From assembly GCF_002086695.1 (NCBI RefSeq), contig NZ_MVIH01000001.1, positions 682,001 through 746,000 of the forward strand: 64,000 nucleotides of DNA, in the 5' to 3' direction. This DNA comes from Mycolicibacterium rhodesiae (GTDB taxonomy: Bacteria > Actinomycetota > Actinomycetes > Mycobacteriales > Mycobacteriaceae). Both the position numbers and the translations under genes were made by a program. The notes beneath the pieces were generated by a model. The model worked only from the letters and a program-made list of their open reading frames with translations. It did not search any database and was not told where the DNA came from. Shown here piece by piece: positions 45,624 to 56,898 of the stretch. How positions within the stretch are numbered: position 1 is the stretch's first letter; every line of letters starts with the position of its first letter.

Positions 45624-46310
45624 TCAAACAGCGGGAAAGGGTGTGCCGTCGAGCCGGTCGATCGTGGCGAATGATGCCACCGGCTGGCGGGTCAGCCGTT
45701 TGACCTGGCGAACCGGATGGCCGAGCGCGATCACCGCGGCCAGTACCAACGGTCCCTCGGCGCCGAGTAGCCGCTTGACCTCGTCTTCTTCCCTGATCAA
45801 CATCGTGGTCAGCACGCCGCCGAGCCCTTCCGCGCGGGCGGCCAGCAGGATGCTCCAGGCGAAGGGATAGACCGAAGCGCCGCCGGCCAGGGAATAGCGG
45901 TCGAGGTCTCGGTCGACCGCGGCCAGCTGGGACAGGTCGGCGAACAGCGCCAACAGAACCGGAACCTCGTCGAGGTGGGCGGCCAATCCGCTTGCCGCAG
46001 CCTGCTCGGCCTGTGCGGTGCCAGCGGCCAGGGCCGACGTTTCGGCAGCGGGATCGTTGACCGGCGACCACGGCCGCAGACCGGCCCCGGTGAGGGCCAG
46101 ATACTCCACCCACGGCTGTCGATACAGGTCGCGTAGACGGGTGCGGATCTGCGGATCCTTGACCACGACCAGGCGCCAGGCCTGCGCATTGGCCCCGCTG
46201 GGGGCGAAGCGCGCAGTGTCGAGGATGCGCGCCAGGACCGCGTCGTCGACCGGCGCGTCGGTGAACTCGCGCACCGACCCGGTGCTGCGCAGGGCATCAA
46301 TCAGGTCCAT
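45624..46310 (-). CDS. Nitroreductase family protein
   Basis: 228 aa FMN-dependent oxidoreductase. The N-terminal STGSVREFTDAPVDDAVLAR and ARFAPSGANAQAWRLVVVKD bind the FMN phosphate and ribityl; the C-terminal ALGHPVRQVKRLTRQPV is typical. The start at 46310 follows the domain boundary; the long upstream extension runs into the yajC region on the other strand. The natural acceptor is unknown. Confidence 0.85.
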   Translation of the reverse strand: MDLIDALRSTGSVREFTDAPVDDAVLARILDTARFAPSGANAQAWRLVVVKDPQIRTRLRDLYRQPWVEYLALTGAGLRPWSPVNDPAAETSALAAGTAQAEQAAASGLAAHLDEVPVLLALFADLSQLAAVDRDLDRYSLAGGASVYPFAWSILLAARAEGLGGVLTTMLIREEDEVKRLLGAEGPLVLAAVIALGHPVRQVKRLTRQPVASFATIDRLDGTPFPAV

Positions 46311-46442
46311 CCGACCATCTTCCACCGGCGGTGCCGGTCCACGCCGGACCGGCGCAATGGCAGACTGGTCAGCTATGAACCCCGTGACCTGACGGTCGCG
46401 GCGCGCTGAACCCGGCATCCGATACGAAAGAATTGTTCCGCC

Positions 46443-46778
46443 ATGGACCTGCTCGTCTTCCTGCCCCTGATCATCATCATGGGCGCATTCATGTACTTCG
46501 CCTCCCGGCGCCAACGCAAGGCCATGCAGGCCACCATCGACTTGCACGAGTCGTTGACCGTCGGCGACCGGGTACACACCACCTCCGGTCTTCAGGCCAC
46601 GATCACCGGAATCACCGACGACACCGTCGACCTCGAGATCGCGCCCGGCGTCGTGACCACCTGGATGAAGCTCGCCATCCGCGACCGCATCGAGGACGAG
46701 GCCGACGACGCCGCCGACGAGACAAGTGAGGCCACCGAGCTCACCGAGTCCGACGCGGACCGCCTGACCAAAGACTGA
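46443..46778 (+). CDS. yajC: Preprotein translocase accessory subunit YajC
   Basis: 111 aa single-pass membrane protein. The N-terminal helix (DLLVFLPLIIIMGAFMYF) is followed by SRRQRKAMQATIDLHESLTV and GDRVHTTSGLQATITGI, the YajC signature. The C-terminus is acidic. It forms SecDF-YajC with the next two genes. Confidence 0.92.
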   Translation: MDLLVFLPLIIIMGAFMYFASRRQRKAMQATIDLHESLTVGDRVHTTSGLQATITGITDDTVDLEIAPGVVTTWMKLAIRDRIEDEADDAADETSEATELTESDADRLTKD

Positions 46779-46845
46779 TCGCCAGGCTCGGCACGTACCC
46801 TCTAGCGGGAGTTGAAGAGGACCGCATCCGCGGGACGCGGCACGA

Positions 46846-46860
46846 CGACCCAGCGGGTCG
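46846..46860 (+). promoter_or_regulatory. Small hairpin in the secD leader
   Basis: CGACCC (46846-46851) and GGGTCG (46855-46860) form a 6-bp stem with a 3-nt loop, 26 bp before the secD start and upstream of its ribosome site TAGGAGAGA. It may be an attenuator or chance; the evidence is thin. Confidence 0.3.
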
Positions 46861-46886
46861 CGCACAAACCTAGGAGAGACAACAAC

Positions 46887-48740
46887 GTGGCATCGTCTTC
46901 GGCGCCGGTGCATCCCTATCGATGGCTGGCGCTGTTCCTGGTCTTGCTCATCGGGGTGTACCTGCTGGTCTTCCTCACCGGAGACAAACGCTCCAGCCCC
47001 AAGCTGGGCATCGACCTGCAGGGTGGAACCCGCGTCACCCTGACAGCGCGCACCCCGGACGGCTCCCGTCCCACCCGTGATGCGTTGAACCAGGCTCAGC
47101 AGATCATCGGTGCCCGCGTCAACGGCCTTGGCGTGTCGGGGTCCGAAGTCGTGATCGACGGCGACAACCTCGTCATCACCGTTCCCGGTAACGACGGCAA
47201 CGAGGCCCGCAACCTCGGTCAGACCGCCCGGCTGTTCATTCGGCCGGTGATCGGCCAGCCGATCCCGGTCGAAGCCATCAAGCAGCAGATGCAGGCGGCG
47301 GGCGTGCCCGGCGCCGGTGGCCCCGGAGGTCCGGTGCCCGCACCGGCACCCGGAGCGCCGGCACCCGGCGCAGCACCGCCAGGAGCGCCGGCGCCCGCAG
47401 CCCCGCCTCCCGCGGCCGGTGAGCCGGCCGCCCCACCGCCGGCGGCACCTGCGCCCGCGCCGCAGCCACGCCCCTACCCGGAAGAGCCTGCGCCGTCACC
47501 GACCCCCGCACCGCCCGCTCCTGCGCCTGCGCCGGGACAGCCGCCGACAGCGGCCCCGACTCCGCCCGCTCCCGGGCAGCCAGCCCCGCCTGCGGCGCCG
47601 GCCCCGCCGGACCCGCGCAAGGACCTCGCGGCGCGCATCAGCTTCGAGAAGCAGCTGCGGCAGAGCACCAACCAGAACCTGTTGCTGATCGCGGTGCAGT
47701 ACATGGCGGGCAGGTGCGACCAGCCTGACATCCTGGCCGGTAACGACGACCCGAATTTGCCACTGGTCGCGTGCTCGCAGGACCACAAGTACATCTACGT
47801 GCTGGACAAGTCGATCATCAGTGGCGACGAGATCAAGGACGCGTCCTCCGGCTTCGACCAGCAGAGCGGCGCCTACGTCGTCAACGTGGAGTTCAAGGAC
47901 AAGGCGTCCACCACGTGGGCGGATTTCACCGCCGCCAACATCGGCACCCAGACCGCGTTCACGCTGGACTCGCAGGTGGTCAGCGCCCCGCAGATCCGCG
48001 AGGCCATCCCCGGCGGGCGCACCCAGATCAGCGGCGGCAACCCGCCCTTCACCGCCGACACCGCCAAACAACTCGCCAACGTCCTGAAATACGGATCACT
48101 CCCGTTGTCCTTCGAGTCGTCGGAGGCCGAAACCGTCTCGGCGACACTGGGATTGGCGTCGCTTCGGGCGGGCCTGATCGCGGGTGCGATCGGCCTGGGG
48201 CTGGTGCTGCTGTACTCGCTGCTCTACTACCGGGTGTTGGGACTGTTGACCGCGCTGTCGCTCGTCGCGTCCGGCGCCATGGTGTTCGGCATCCTGGTGC
48301 TGCTCGGCAGATACATCAACTACACCCTCGACCTGGCCGGTATCGCAGGTCTGATCATCGGTATCGGCACGACCGCCGACTCGTTCGTGGTGTTCTTCGA
48401 GCGCATCAAGGACGAGATCCGGGAAGGGCGTTCGTTCCGCTCGGCGGTGCCGCGCGGTTGGGCTCGTGCCCGTAAGACGATTCTGTCCGGCAACGCGGTC
48501 ACCTTCCTGGCTGCCGCGGTGCTGTACTTCCTCGCCGTCGGCCAGGTGAAGGGCTTCGCGTTCACCCTCGGGTTGACAACGATTCTCGACGTCGTCGTGG
48601 TGTTCTTGGTGACCTGGCCGATGGTGTATCTGGCGTCGAAGTCGCCGACGATGGCCAAACCGGCGTTCAACGGTCTCGGTGCGGTCCAGCAGATCGCCCG
48701 AGAACGGCGAGCCGCCGCCACTGCGACGGGACGGAGGTAA
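46887..48740 (+). CDS. secD: Protein translocase subunit SecD
   Basis: 617 aa, GTG start with AGGAG 9 bp upstream. One N-terminal transmembrane helix, a long extracytoplasmic domain with the P1 head ([17 protein letters not shown]) and a C-terminal block of five helices ([40 protein letters not shown]). Within the extracytoplasmic domain a Pro/Ala-rich stretch of about 115 residues (about 138-252) is inserted. SecDF uses the proton gradient to pull exported proteins through SecYEG. Confidence 0.95.
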   Translation: MASSSAPVHPYRWLALFLVLLIGVYLLVFLTGDKRSSPKLGIDLQGGTRVTLTARTPDGSRPTRDALNQAQQIIGARVNGLGVSGSEVVIDGDNLVITVPGNDGNEARNLGQTARLFIRPVIGQPIPVEAIKQQMQAAGVPGAGGPGGPVPAPAPGAPAPGAAPPGAPAPAAPPPAAGEPAAPPPAAPAPAPQPRPYPEEPAPSPTPAPPAPAPAPGQPPTAAPTPPAPGQPAPPAAPAPPDPRKDLAARISFEKQLRQSTNQNLLLIAVQYMAGRCDQPDILAGNDDPNLPLVACSQDHKYIYVLDKSIISGDEIKDASSGFDQQSGAYVVNVEFKDKASTTWADFTAANIGTQTAFTLDSQVVSAPQIREAIPGGRTQISGGNPPFTADTAKQLANVLKYGSLPLSFESSEAETVSATLGLASLRAGLIAGAIGLGLVLLYSLLYYRVLGLLTALSLVASGAMVFGILVLLGRYINYTLDLAGIAGLIIGIGTTADSFVVFFERIKDEIREGRSFRSAVPRGWARARKTILSGNAVTFLAAAVLYFLAVGQVKGFAFTLGLTTILDVVVVFLVTWPMVYLASKSPTMAKPAFNGLGAVQQIARERRAAATATGRR

Positions 48741-48745
48741 CTCCC

Positions 48746-50017
48746 ATGGCTGACAAAACCACTGAGGACGCTGCAGACGTCACCGAATCCTCCGCCGTCG
48801 AAGCACCCGATCTGGAAGCAACCGGCGCAGGCGCGCCCAGGCACGGCTTCTTCGTCCGTCTCTACACCGGCACCGGTGCCTTCGAGGTCATCGGCAAGCG
48901 CAAGCTCTGGTATGCGATCAGCGGGCTGATCGTCCTGGCCTGCGTCGCGAGCATCGTGTTGAAGGGCTTCACCTTCGGCATCGACTTCCAGGGCGGCACC
49001 AAGGTCGGCATGCCGGTCGCCGGGCAGAACGGCACCGCGACCGTCCAGCAGGTGGAAGACGTCTTCTCCAAGACGCTGGGCCGGGCGCCGGAGTCGGTCG
49101 TGCTGGTCGGCAACGGCAGCTCGGCCACCGTGCAGATCCGCTCGGAGGCGCTGACCAATCAGCAGACCGAGCAGTTGCGCGACGCGCTGTTCGAGGCGTT
49201 CAAGCCGAAAGCCGGCAACGGGCAGCCCGACAAGTCGACGATCAGCGACTCGGCCGTCTCGGAGACCTGGGGTGACCAGATCACCAAGAAGGCGCTGATC
49301 GCGCTCGCGGTGTTCCTGGTGCTCGCGGCGATCTACATCACCTTCCGCTACGAGCGCTACATGGCGATCTCGGCGTTGCTCACGTTGGTGTTCGACCTCG
49401 TCGTCACGGCGGGCGTGTATTCGATCGTCGGCTTCGAGGTCACGCCTGCGACGGTGATCGGCCTGCTCACGATTCTGGGGTTCTCGCTCTACGACACGGT
49501 CATCGTGTTCGACAAGGTTGAGGAGAACACCGAAGGGTTCGACCTGACCGCGCGGCGAACATTCGCCGAGCGGGCGAACCTGGCCGTCAACCAGACCTTC
49601 ATGAGATCGATCAACACCAGCCTCATCTCGGTGCTGCCGATCGTGGCGCTGATCGTCGTCGCGGTGTGGCTGCTCGGCGTCGGCACACTGATGGACCTGG
49701 CGCTGGTGCAGCTGGTCGGCGTGATCGTCGGGACCTACTCGTCGATCTTCTTCGCCACCCCGTTGCTGGTGTCGCTGCGCGAACGCACCGACCGGGTGCG
49801 CACCCACAATCGCCGGGTGGCCAACCGCCGCAAGCCGTCGGCGACGGCCAGCGACGTCGTCACCGGCGGAGCCGCGGATCTGGACGAGGCCGCCGACGCG
49901 GTCCCGGCCGAAGCGGCAATCGGGGGGACTCCCTCGGTCGGCAACAAGCCCACGCCGGGTGCCCGTCCGGCCCGCCCGGGCCGGCCGACGGGCAAACGTA
50001 GCCCCCGCGGGCGATAG
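48746..50017 (+). CDS. secF: Protein translocase subunit SecF
   Basis: 423 aa, six helices. Marks are GIDFQGGTKVGMPVAG after the first helix and the helix-4/5 region LLTILGFSLYDTVIVFDKVE with charged residues used in proton transfer. The C-terminal cytoplasmic tail (about 345-423) is long, Pro/Arg-rich and basic. It lies 5 bp after secD. Confidence 0.95.
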   Translation: MADKTTEDAADVTESSAVEAPDLEATGAGAPRHGFFVRLYTGTGAFEVIGKRKLWYAISGLIVLACVASIVLKGFTFGIDFQGGTKVGMPVAGQNGTATVQQVEDVFSKTLGRAPESVVLVGNGSSATVQIRSEALTNQQTEQLRDALFEAFKPKAGNGQPDKSTISDSAVSETWGDQITKKALIALAVFLVLAAIYITFRYERYMAISALLTLVFDLVVTAGVYSIVGFEVTPATVIGLLTILGFSLYDTVIVFDKVEENTEGFDLTARRTFAERANLAVNQTFMRSINTSLISVLPIVALIVVAVWLLGVGTLMDLALVQLVGVIVGTYSSIFFATPLLVSLRERTDRVRTHNRRVANRRKPSATASDVVTGGAADLDEAADAVPAEAAIGGTPSVGNKPTPGARPARPGRPTGKRSPRGR

Positions 50018-50023
50018 CGCGCC

Positions 50024-51685
50024 ATGGCAGTCGGGCGTCGGCGCGCCGCCGCTGTCGCAGTGGCCGCTGTCCTGGGGGTGCTCGCGCCGAGCGCCCTGAC
50101 GTCGTGTTCGGGTAGCCCCGCGGATCAGATCAACTACGCCGTCGACGGCATGCTGCTCACCTACAACACCAACACGGTGCGCGGCGCGGCCTCGGCGGGA
50201 CCGCAGGCCTTCGCGCGGGTGCTCACCGGGTTCAATTTCCACGGGCCCGACGGCCAGGTGCTGGCCGATCACGACTTCGGCTCGGTGTCGGTGGTGGGCC
50301 GCGATCCGCTGGTGCTGGACTACCAGATCGCCGACAACGCCGTGTACTCCGACGGCAAGCCGGTCACCTGTGACGACATGGTGCTGGCGTGGGCGGCGCA
50401 GTCCGGGCGGTTCCCGGCGTTCGACGCCGCCAGCCGTGGCGGCTACCTGGACATCGACAGCATCGACTGTCAGCCGGGTCAGAAGAGGGCCCGCGTCACC
50501 TACTTTCCTGGCCGGGCCGTCACCGACTACCTGCAGCTGTTCACCGCCACCTCGATGATGCCGTCGCATGTGCTCGGCGACGTCCTGGGCATCGACATCA
50601 CCCGGACCATCCAGGCCGGCGACCCCGCCGCCATCGACCGCATCGCGCAGGCATGGAACTCGGTATGGGATCTCAAGCCCGGCCTCAGTGCCGACGACCT
50701 CAAACGCTTCCCGTCGTCCGGGCCGTACAAGATCGACGCCGTGCTGCCGGAAGGCGCGGTGGTACTCACCGCCAACGACCGCTGGTGGGGCGCCAAGCCG
50801 ATCACCAAGCGGATCACCGTGTGGCCGCGCGGCGTCGACGTACAGGACCGGATCAACAGCGGCACGTTCCAGGTGGTCGATGTGGCCACCGGATCGTCGG
50901 GCACGTTGACGACCCCCGACGGCTACGACCGCCGCGAGCTGCCGTCCGGCGGGATCGAGCAGCTGATCTTCGCCCCGGACGGTCCACTGGCCGCGACGCC
51001 GGCCCGCCGGGCGGTGGCGCTGTGCACCCCGCGCGACCTGATCGCGTTGAACGCCGAGGCGCCGATCTCGAATGCCCGCCTCAACCCTGCCAGCGACGAC
51101 GCGTTCAGCGGTATCGAAGGCGTGGCGATCGGCCCTCAGTTCGGTGCGGCCAACCCCGACGCCGCCCGGGATGCGCTCGGCGGCCAGCCACTGACCGTGC
51201 GGATCGGCTACCAGGCGCCCAACCCGCGACTGGCGGCCACCGTCGGTGCGATCACCAAGTCGTGCGCGGCCGCCGGCATCACCGTCGTCGATGCGACGTC
51301 GCAGTCGGCAGGCCCGCAGGCGCTGCGTGACGGCCAGCTCGACGTCCTGCTGGCCAGCACCGGCGGCGCGACCGGCAGCGGCTCGACCGGATCGTCGGCG
51401 CTGGACGCCTACACCCTGTTCGCCGGCGACGGCAACAACCTGCCGCGGTACTCCAATCCGCAGATCGACGGCATCATCTCGGCGCTGGCCATCACGTCCG
51501 ATTCGAAGGAACAGGCCAGGTTGCTGACCGACAGTTCGCCCATCCTGTGGGGCGACATGCCCACCCTTCCGCTGTACCGTCAGCAGCGCACGGTGCTGGT
51601 GTCGAAGAAGATGTACGCCGTCGAGGGCAATCCGACCAAGTGGGGCGCGGGTTGGAACATGGACAGATGGGTGTTCGAGAAATGA
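50024..51685 (+). CDS. Peptide/solute-binding lipoprotein of ABC transporter type (SBP family 5)
   Basis: 553 aa. Signal peptide with lipobox ALTSC (Cys28). The body matches extracellular solute-binding family 5: [20 protein letters not shown], then [20 protein letters not shown] and [20 protein letters not shown]. It presumably binds peptides outside the membrane, but no permease or ATPase genes adjoin. It follows secF by 6 bp, the arrangement of Rv2585c in M. tuberculosis. Its stop overlaps apt by 4 bp (ATGA). Confidence 0.9.
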   Translation: MAVGRRRAAAVAVAAVLGVLAPSALTSCSGSPADQINYAVDGMLLTYNTNTVRGAASAGPQAFARVLTGFNFHGPDGQVLADHDFGSVSVVGRDPLVLDYQIADNAVYSDGKPVTCDDMVLAWAAQSGRFPAFDAASRGGYLDIDSIDCQPGQKRARVTYFPGRAVTDYLQLFTATSMMPSHVLGDVLGIDITRTIQAGDPAAIDRIAQAWNSVWDLKPGLSADDLKRFPSSGPYKIDAVLPEGAVVLTANDRWWGAKPITKRITVWPRGVDVQDRINSGTFQVVDVATGSSGTLTTPDGYDRRELPSGGIEQLIFAPDGPLAATPARRAVALCTPRDLIALNAEAPISNARLNPASDDAFSGIEGVAIGPQFGAANPDAARDALGGQPLTVRIGYQAPNPRLAATVGAITKSCAAAGITVVDATSQSAGPQALRDGQLDVLLASTGGATGSGSTGSSALDAYTLFAGDGNNLPRYSNPQIDGIISALAITSDSKEQARLLTDSSPILWGDMPTLPLYRQQRTVLVSKKMYAVEGNPTKWGAGWNMDRWVFEK

Positions 51686-52209
51686 CGGCTTCGGTCACCG
51701 ACGTCCTCAAGGCGCTCACCCGCGAGGTGCCCGACTTCCCGGAGCCGGGTATCCAATTCAAGGACCTCACCCCGGTGCTGGCCGACCCACACGGGCTGGC
51801 CGTCATCACCGCGGCGATGGCCGAAATCGCCGAAGGTGCCGATCTGGTGGCAGGCATCGATGCCCGCGGATTCCTGCTCGGCGGCGCGGTCGCCCACCGG
51901 CTCGGTATCGGTGTGCTGGCCGTCCGCAAGGGCGGAAAACTGCCTCCGCCGGTGCACAGCGAGACCTACACGCTCGAATACGGCACGGCCACATTGGAGA
52001 TCCCGGCTGAGGGGATCGAGCTGGCTGGTCGCCGCGTCGTCATCATCGACGACGTGCTCGCCACCGGCGGAACCCTGGCCGCGGCACGTGCACTGCTGGC
52101 CGCAAGTGGTGCGGAGGTGCCCGCTGCCGCGGTGGTGCTGGAACTGCCTGGGCTCGGCGGGCGCGAGAAGGTCGCGCCGCTGCAGGTGACCAGCCTGCAA
52201 ACCATCTGA
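51682..52209 (+). CDS. apt: Adenine phosphoribosyltransferase
   Basis: 175 aa; converts adenine and PRPP to AMP. The PRPP loop [17 protein letters not shown] and the earlier [11 protein letters not shown] and [18 protein letters not shown] are diagnostic. ATG 51682 overlaps the lipoprotein stop. In M. tuberculosis apt is followed directly by rel; here a secreted-protein gene separates them. Confidence 0.95.
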   Translation: MTASVTDVLKALTREVPDFPEPGIQFKDLTPVLADPHGLAVITAAMAEIAEGADLVAGIDARGFLLGGAVAHRLGIGVLAVRKGGKLPPPVHSETYTLEYGTATLEIPAEGIELAGRRVVIIDDVLATGGTLAAARALLAASGAEVPAAAVVLELPGLGGREKVAPLQVTSLQTI

Positions 52210-52349
52210 GCCAGGTTAATTCGCCGCGCTGCCGTGTGGCGGGTCGGCAAACATCAAGTGGCAGTCTGACATTCGCGTTGTCCGTCACGGGATGACTCGG
52301 CGATGCTTGCGGCTTAGCGGCCTGTCGGGGGTCGGCCGAGGAGGCATCT

Positions 52350-54038
52350 GTGCAATCCACGATTCTGGTTCCGCGGCTTGCCGCAGCGGCCTTCGCGATC
52401 GGCTGCGGCGTGATGATCGGCAGCATGTGCGGGACGGCATCCGCGGATACGCCGGATTCCCCGTCGGCGTCCACCGCCGCGAAGAGCGTCGGGCACGGAC
52501 CGGCCAAGCCGCGCGCTCGCGCCGGCGCGACGGCGTCGGCGGCCAAGACCGTCAAGTCCGGTACTGCGCGGGCCGCGCGGGTGACGCCGGTACCCCGCCC
52601 CGCCGCGGCCGACGACGCCGTCGCCGCCACGGACACCGCGCCGGTCGCGTCCTCGAGTGCGACGAAGACGCTGCGCGCGCCGTCGCCACTGCGGATCGAC
52701 GTCGACATCCTCGCCGCCAACATCGCGAGTGTGCTGGGCTACGCCCCGAACCCGGCCACCTCCGGCGGTGTCGGTGCGGAGCTCCCGTTGCGCACCATGC
52801 TCCTCGACGCGGTCGACGCGGTGCGGCGGGCAACGGATCGCAGCGCGGTCAACGGCGTTCCGACCCTGCATCCGCGCGAGGTCTACGAGTTCGTCACCGG
52901 AGAGGTGATCGGTGATCTCTTGCCCTCCGACCCGAACGGCAACAAGCTGACATACCGGGTCGTCCAGGGGCCGGCCAACGGCACGCTGACGATCAACCCG
53001 AACGGAACGTACTACTACAAGCCGACCAACGATTTCGCCGAAGCCGGCGGCGTCGACACCTTCACTGTCGTCGCCGACGACGGCCAGCACGGTTTGACCG
53101 TGGTCCCGGTCAACGTCAAGGTACGGCCGACGCTCGGGGTCACGGAACGGTTCTGGTTCCGCAACTACACGCTGGCTCCGCTGAAGTTCAACGGCTATGC
53201 GGGCGGCACCGGGGATCTGGACGGCGGCCCGGCGGTCGGCACGGTCATCATGCCCGGCGGTGAAGCCGGCTGGGATGTCAATTGGTACCTGTTCCGCGTC
53301 GGGGACATCGTCACCAATTTCGGCACCGTGGGCTTCGGCTACACCCCGTCCAACGTCGGCTATGTGCCCGAGGGTTACCAGGGCACGACCTTCCAGGTGA
53401 AGTTCCAGACCAAGCCGCGCGAAACCAGTTGCGGCGCCGGCGGCAACGGAGAATGCAACGTCCCCAACGACAAGATGGCCATCGGGCAGGACAAGGGGAG
53501 CCCGACGATCACCCTCGGCGCGGCGGACGCGGCCAAGATCGCGGCGGTGCTTCCCAACGTCTGCTACGACGGTTCGATCGCGAGCTGCAACTTCGCCGCG
53601 AAGAGCGAGGTGAAGGGTTTCAGCCCGGTCCGGACCGTCGGCACCCCGGTATCGAACACGACGTCGACGCCGACCACGTACAGCATCTCCATCGCCGATC
53701 AGGTGTCGCAGTCCGACACGGTGGGGTTGAGCCTGAAGCTGTCCGGCGGCGGGCTGGCCAAGCTCGCGTCGATCATCAACATCGAGATCACCGCCAACTA
53801 CTCGCACACGTGGGTGCAGACCCACACCTTCACCCAGACGGTGAATGTGCCGGTGGCCGCGGGCAAGACCGCGTGGATCGAAGGTTCGGTGCCGGTGTGG
53901 AACGTCACCGGCGACTTCACCATCAAGCTCGGCAACTCGACCTACCAGCTCAACGGCGCGACGTTCTCGACGCCGAATCCGAACGAGCCGGGCAGCTACG
54001 TCATCCGGGACAAGCCGATCACCTCCGCGCTGGATTAG
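52350..54038 (+). CDS. Secreted protein with Ig-like domain and possible aerolysin-type C-terminal domain
   Basis: 562 aa, GTG start with GAGGAGG 4 bp upstream. Signal peptide 1-32 (ends TASA), an Ala/Lys-rich linker (35-110), then an Ig-like/VCBS-type domain (about 185-258, with [20 protein letters not shown] and [10 protein letters not shown]). The C-terminal 300 residues have four Cys (361, 369, 405, 413) and a late Ser/Thr-rich beta region (440-545: [20 protein letters not shown], then [20 protein letters not shown] and [17 protein letters not shown]). The alternating polar pattern recalls aerolysin/ETX-MTX2 pore-forming proteins, but this is a visual match only. Confidence 0.7.
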   Translation: MQSTILVPRLAAAAFAIGCGVMIGSMCGTASADTPDSPSASTAAKSVGHGPAKPRARAGATASAAKTVKSGTARAARVTPVPRPAAADDAVAATDTAPVASSSATKTLRAPSPLRIDVDILAANIASVLGYAPNPATSGGVGAELPLRTMLLDAVDAVRRATDRSAVNGVPTLHPREVYEFVTGEVIGDLLPSDPNGNKLTYRVVQGPANGTLTINPNGTYYYKPTNDFAEAGGVDTFTVVADDGQHGLTVVPVNVKVRPTLGVTERFWFRNYTLAPLKFNGYAGGTGDLDGGPAVGTVIMPGGEAGWDVNWYLFRVGDIVTNFGTVGFGYTPSNVGYVPEGYQGTTFQVKFQTKPRETSCGAGGNGECNVPNDKMAIGQDKGSPTITLGAADAAKIAAVLPNVCYDGSIASCNFAAKSEVKGFSPVRTVGTPVSNTTSTPTTYSISIADQVSQSDTVGLSLKLSGGGLAKLASIINIEITANYSHTWVQTHTFTQTVNVPVAAGKTAWIEGSVPVWNVTGDFTIKLGNSTYQLNGATFSTPNPNEPGSYVIRDKPITSALD

Positions 54039-54118
54039 CCGCGACGGGCCGGGCCCGCCACTTGGCCGCGGACGGGGAGATATCCTCGAAGTCGGTCCTG
54101 GTGGCGAGGAGGTGCGGC

Positions 54119-56470
54119 ATGGCAGACGACAATGCGTCGCTGACCGCCGCGCCGGCGCCGGTCTCCGACGTCCCGCCCGCCGAGCCGCGGACCGAAACTC
54201 CCAAAACCAGCAGCAGCGCATCGCGGCGGGTCCGCGCCCGGCTCGCACGGCGGATGACGTCGCAGCGCAGCACCGTCAATCCGGTCCTCGAACCATTGGT
54301 GGCAGTCCACCGCGAGTTCTACCCCAAGGCCGACCTGGCGATCCTGCAGCGAGCCTACGAGGTGGCCGAGGCCAAGCACGCCGATCAGCTGCGCCGTTCC
54401 GGCGACCCTTACATCACCCACCCGCTCGCGGTCGCGAACATCCTCGCCGAACTCGGTATGGACACCATCACGCTGGTGGCGGCGCTGCTGCACGACACCG
54501 TGGAGGACACCGGTTACGCCATGGAGGCGCTGACCGCCGACTTCGGTGAAGAGGTCGCCCACCTGGTGGACGGGGTGACCAAGCTGGACAAGGTCGCGCT
54601 GGGCACCGCCGCCGAGGGCGAGACCATCCGCAAGATGATCATCGCGATGGCGCGCGATCCGCGGGTGTTGGTCATCAAGGTCGCCGACCGGCTGCACAAC
54701 ATGCGCACCATGCGGTTCCTGCCGCCGGAGAAGCAGGCCCGCAAAGCCCGCGAGACGCTGGAAGTGATTGCCCCGCTTGCCCATCGGCTGGGGATGGCCA
54801 CCGTCAAGTGGGAGCTCGAGGATCTGTCGTTCGCGATCCTGCACCCCAAGCGTTACGAGGAGATCGTCCGGCTGGTCGCCGACCGCGCGCCGTCGCGGGA
54901 CACCTATCTGGCCAAGGTCCGCGTCGAGATCAACAGTGCGTTGTCGGGGATGAAGATCAACGCCAGCGTGGAGGGCAGGCCGAAGCATTACTGGTCGATC
55001 TACCAGAAGATGATCGTCAAGGGCCGCGATTTCGACGACATCCACGACCTGGTCGGTGTGCGGATCCTCTGTGAGGAGATCCGCGACTGTTACGCCGCTG
55101 TCGGCGTTGTGCATTCGCTGTGGCAGCCGATGCCCGGCCGGTTCAAGGACTACATCGCCCAGCCCCGATTCGGGGTGTACCAGTCGCTGCACACCACGGT
55201 CGTCGGACCGGAAGGCAAGCCGCTGGAGGTGCAGATCCGCACCCGCGACATGCACGACACCGCGGAGTTCGGCATTGCGGCGCACTGGCGCTACAAGGAA
55301 TCCAAGGGCCGCAACGGTGTTCCGCATCCACACAGCGCCGCCGAGATCGACGAGACCGCCTGGATGCGCCAGCTTCTGGACTGGCAGCGGGAAGCCGCGG
55401 ACCCCGGCGAGTTCTTGGAGTCCCTGCGGTACGACCTTGCGGTGCAGGAGATCTTCGTGTTCACCCCGAAGGGCGACGTGGTCACCCTGCCTGCCGGGTC
55501 GACGCCGGTGGACTTCGCCTACGCGGTGCACACCGAGGTCGGCCACCGCTGCATCGGGGCGCGGGTCGACGGCCGCCTGGTAGCGCTGGAACGCAAGCTC
55601 GAAAACGGCGAGAGGGTTGAGGTTTTCACCTCCAAGGCACCCAATGCCGGGCCGTCGCGCGACTGGCAGGGCTTCGTGGTGTCCCCGCGGGCCAAGGCCA
55701 AGATCCGGCAGTGGTTCGCCAAGGAGCGCCGCGATGAGGCGCTGGAGGCCGGCAAGGATTCGATCGCACGCGAAGTGCGCCGTGGCGGGCTGCCGTTGCA
55801 GAAACTGGTCAACGCCGAGGCGATGGCGGCACTGGCCCAGGAACTGCGGTATGCCGATGTCTCGGCGCTGTACACGGCGGTCGGGGAGGGGCATGTATCC
55901 CCACGACACGTCGTGCAGCGGCTGGTGGCCCAACTCGGCGGAGCCGAGAGTGCCGAGGACGAACTCGCCGAGCGCTCCACGCCCGCGACCATGCCGGTGC
56001 GTCAGCGCAGTAGCGACGACACCGGGGTCGCTGTGCCCGGTGCGACCGGGGTGCTGACCAAGCTGGCCAAGTGCTGCACTCCGGTTCCCGGCGACAACAT
56101 CATGGGCTTCGTCACCCGGGGTGGCGGTGTCAGCGTGCACCGCACCGACTGCACCAATGCCGCATCCCTGCAACAACAGTCGGAACGCATCATCGAGGTG
56201 AACTGGGCGCCGTCACCGACCTCGGTGTTCCTGGTCGCCATTCAGGTCGAGGCCCTCGACCGGCACCGGCTGCTCTCCGATGTCACGAGAGTGCTTGCCG
56301 ACGAACGCGTCAACATCCTGTCGGCATCGGTCACCACATCCAACGACCGAGTTGCGGTGAGCCGCTTCACTTTCGAGATGGGTGATCCCAAGCATCTCGG
56401 CCACGTACTCAACGCGGTCCGCAATATCGAAGGTGTCTACGACGTATACCGGGTGACCAGCGCGGCCTGA
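54119..56470 (+). CDS. rel: Bifunctional (p)ppGpp synthetase/hydrolase Rel
   Basis: 783 aa stringent-response enzyme. Hydrolase HD domain at about 70-220 ([10 protein letters not shown] with H125/D126; [14 protein letters not shown]), synthetase at about 260-380 ([33 protein letters not shown]), TGS ([20 protein letters not shown]), and C-terminal zinc-finger/ACT domains ([27 protein letters not shown]). All key motifs look intact. ATG 54119 has GAGGAGGT 6 bp upstream. Length matches mycobacterial Rel (790 aa). Confidence 0.97.
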   Translation: MADDNASLTAAPAPVSDVPPAEPRTETPKTSSSASRRVRARLARRMTSQRSTVNPVLEPLVAVHREFYPKADLAILQRAYEVAEAKHADQLRRSGDPYITHPLAVANILAELGMDTITLVAALLHDTVEDTGYAMEALTADFGEEVAHLVDGVTKLDKVALGTAAEGETIRKMIIAMARDPRVLVIKVADRLHNMRTMRFLPPEKQARKARETLEVIAPLAHRLGMATVKWELEDLSFAILHPKRYEEIVRLVADRAPSRDTYLAKVRVEINSALSGMKINASVEGRPKHYWSIYQKMIVKGRDFDDIHDLVGVRILCEEIRDCYAAVGVVHSLWQPMPGRFKDYIAQPRFGVYQSLHTTVVGPEGKPLEVQIRTRDMHDTAEFGIAAHWRYKESKGRNGVPHPHSAAEIDETAWMRQLLDWQREAADPGEFLESLRYDLAVQEIFVFTPKGDVVTLPAGSTPVDFAYAVHTEVGHRCIGARVDGRLVALERKLENGERVEVFTSKAPNAGPSRDWQGFVVSPRAKAKIRQWFAKERRDEALEAGKDSIAREVRRGGLPLQKLVNAEAMAALAQELRYADVSALYTAVGEGHVSPRHVVQRLVAQLGGAESAEDELAERSTPATMPVRQRSSDDTGVAVPGATGVLTKLAKCCTPVPGDNIMGFVTRGGGVSVHRTDCTNAASLQQQSERIIEVNWAPSPTSVFLVAIQVEALDRHRLLSDVTRVLADERVNILSASVTTSNDRVAVSRFTFEMGDPKHLGHVLNAVRNIEGVYDVYRVTSAA

Positions 56471-56485
56471 TCGGCGTGCAGCCGG

Positions 56486-56770
56486 TTACGGCCCGCCATT
56501 GACGTACCAGGACAGGCAGCCGGGATGGTTGTGGCAGGCGATGATCGCGGTCGCATCCGGGGCGGCACCGCGTACCCGCGGTTGGGTCGAGGGCAGACTG
56601 CAGCTCTTCAGGTAGGGATTCCACGGGATGACGCCGTTGTAGCAGCCCTGCGGGACGGGTGTGGCCTGGCCGGCCGGTGCGACGATCAGCGCGGTAGGTG
56701 CGAGTAGGAAAGCGGCCGCGGCGAGCGCGCCCAGAACGATACGAACGAATCGAGACAAACCAAGAGTCAT
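56486..56770 (-). CDS. Small secreted four-cysteine protein
   Basis: 94 aa. A signal peptide (about 1-35, ending GQA) is followed by a mature part with four Cys in VPQGCYNG, LKSCSLP and ACHNHPGCLSW, probably forming two disulfides. It converges on rel (15 bp apart) and is divergent from another small secreted protein. Function unknown. Confidence 0.75.
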   Translation of the reverse strand: MTLGLSRFVRIVLGALAAAAFLLAPTALIVAPAGQATPVPQGCYNGVIPWNPYLKSCSLPSTQPRVRGAAPDATAIIACHNHPGCLSWYVNGGP

Positions 56771-56898
56771 AACGTGTTGTCCAACGTGTCTGCGCCGCAG
56801 ATTATTTCGTCGCGAGCCGCGGAATATTCGGCCGCCGCAACGTTCTTGTACTCATACGTGTTCTCAGGTGCCAAGACCTACTTGGAAAGAGATTGACT

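Noticed and set aside
46887..48740. Frameshift in secD because of the Pro/Ala stretch
   Set aside because: The frame stays open and both flanking SecD domains are in the same frame; it is a genuine insertion.
48320..50569. 749-codon minus-strand open frame opposite secD/secF
   Set aside because: Spans three real genes on the other strand and lacks any recognisable domain.
54035..56176. 713-codon minus-strand open frame opposite rel
   Set aside because: Shadow of the highly conserved rel gene.
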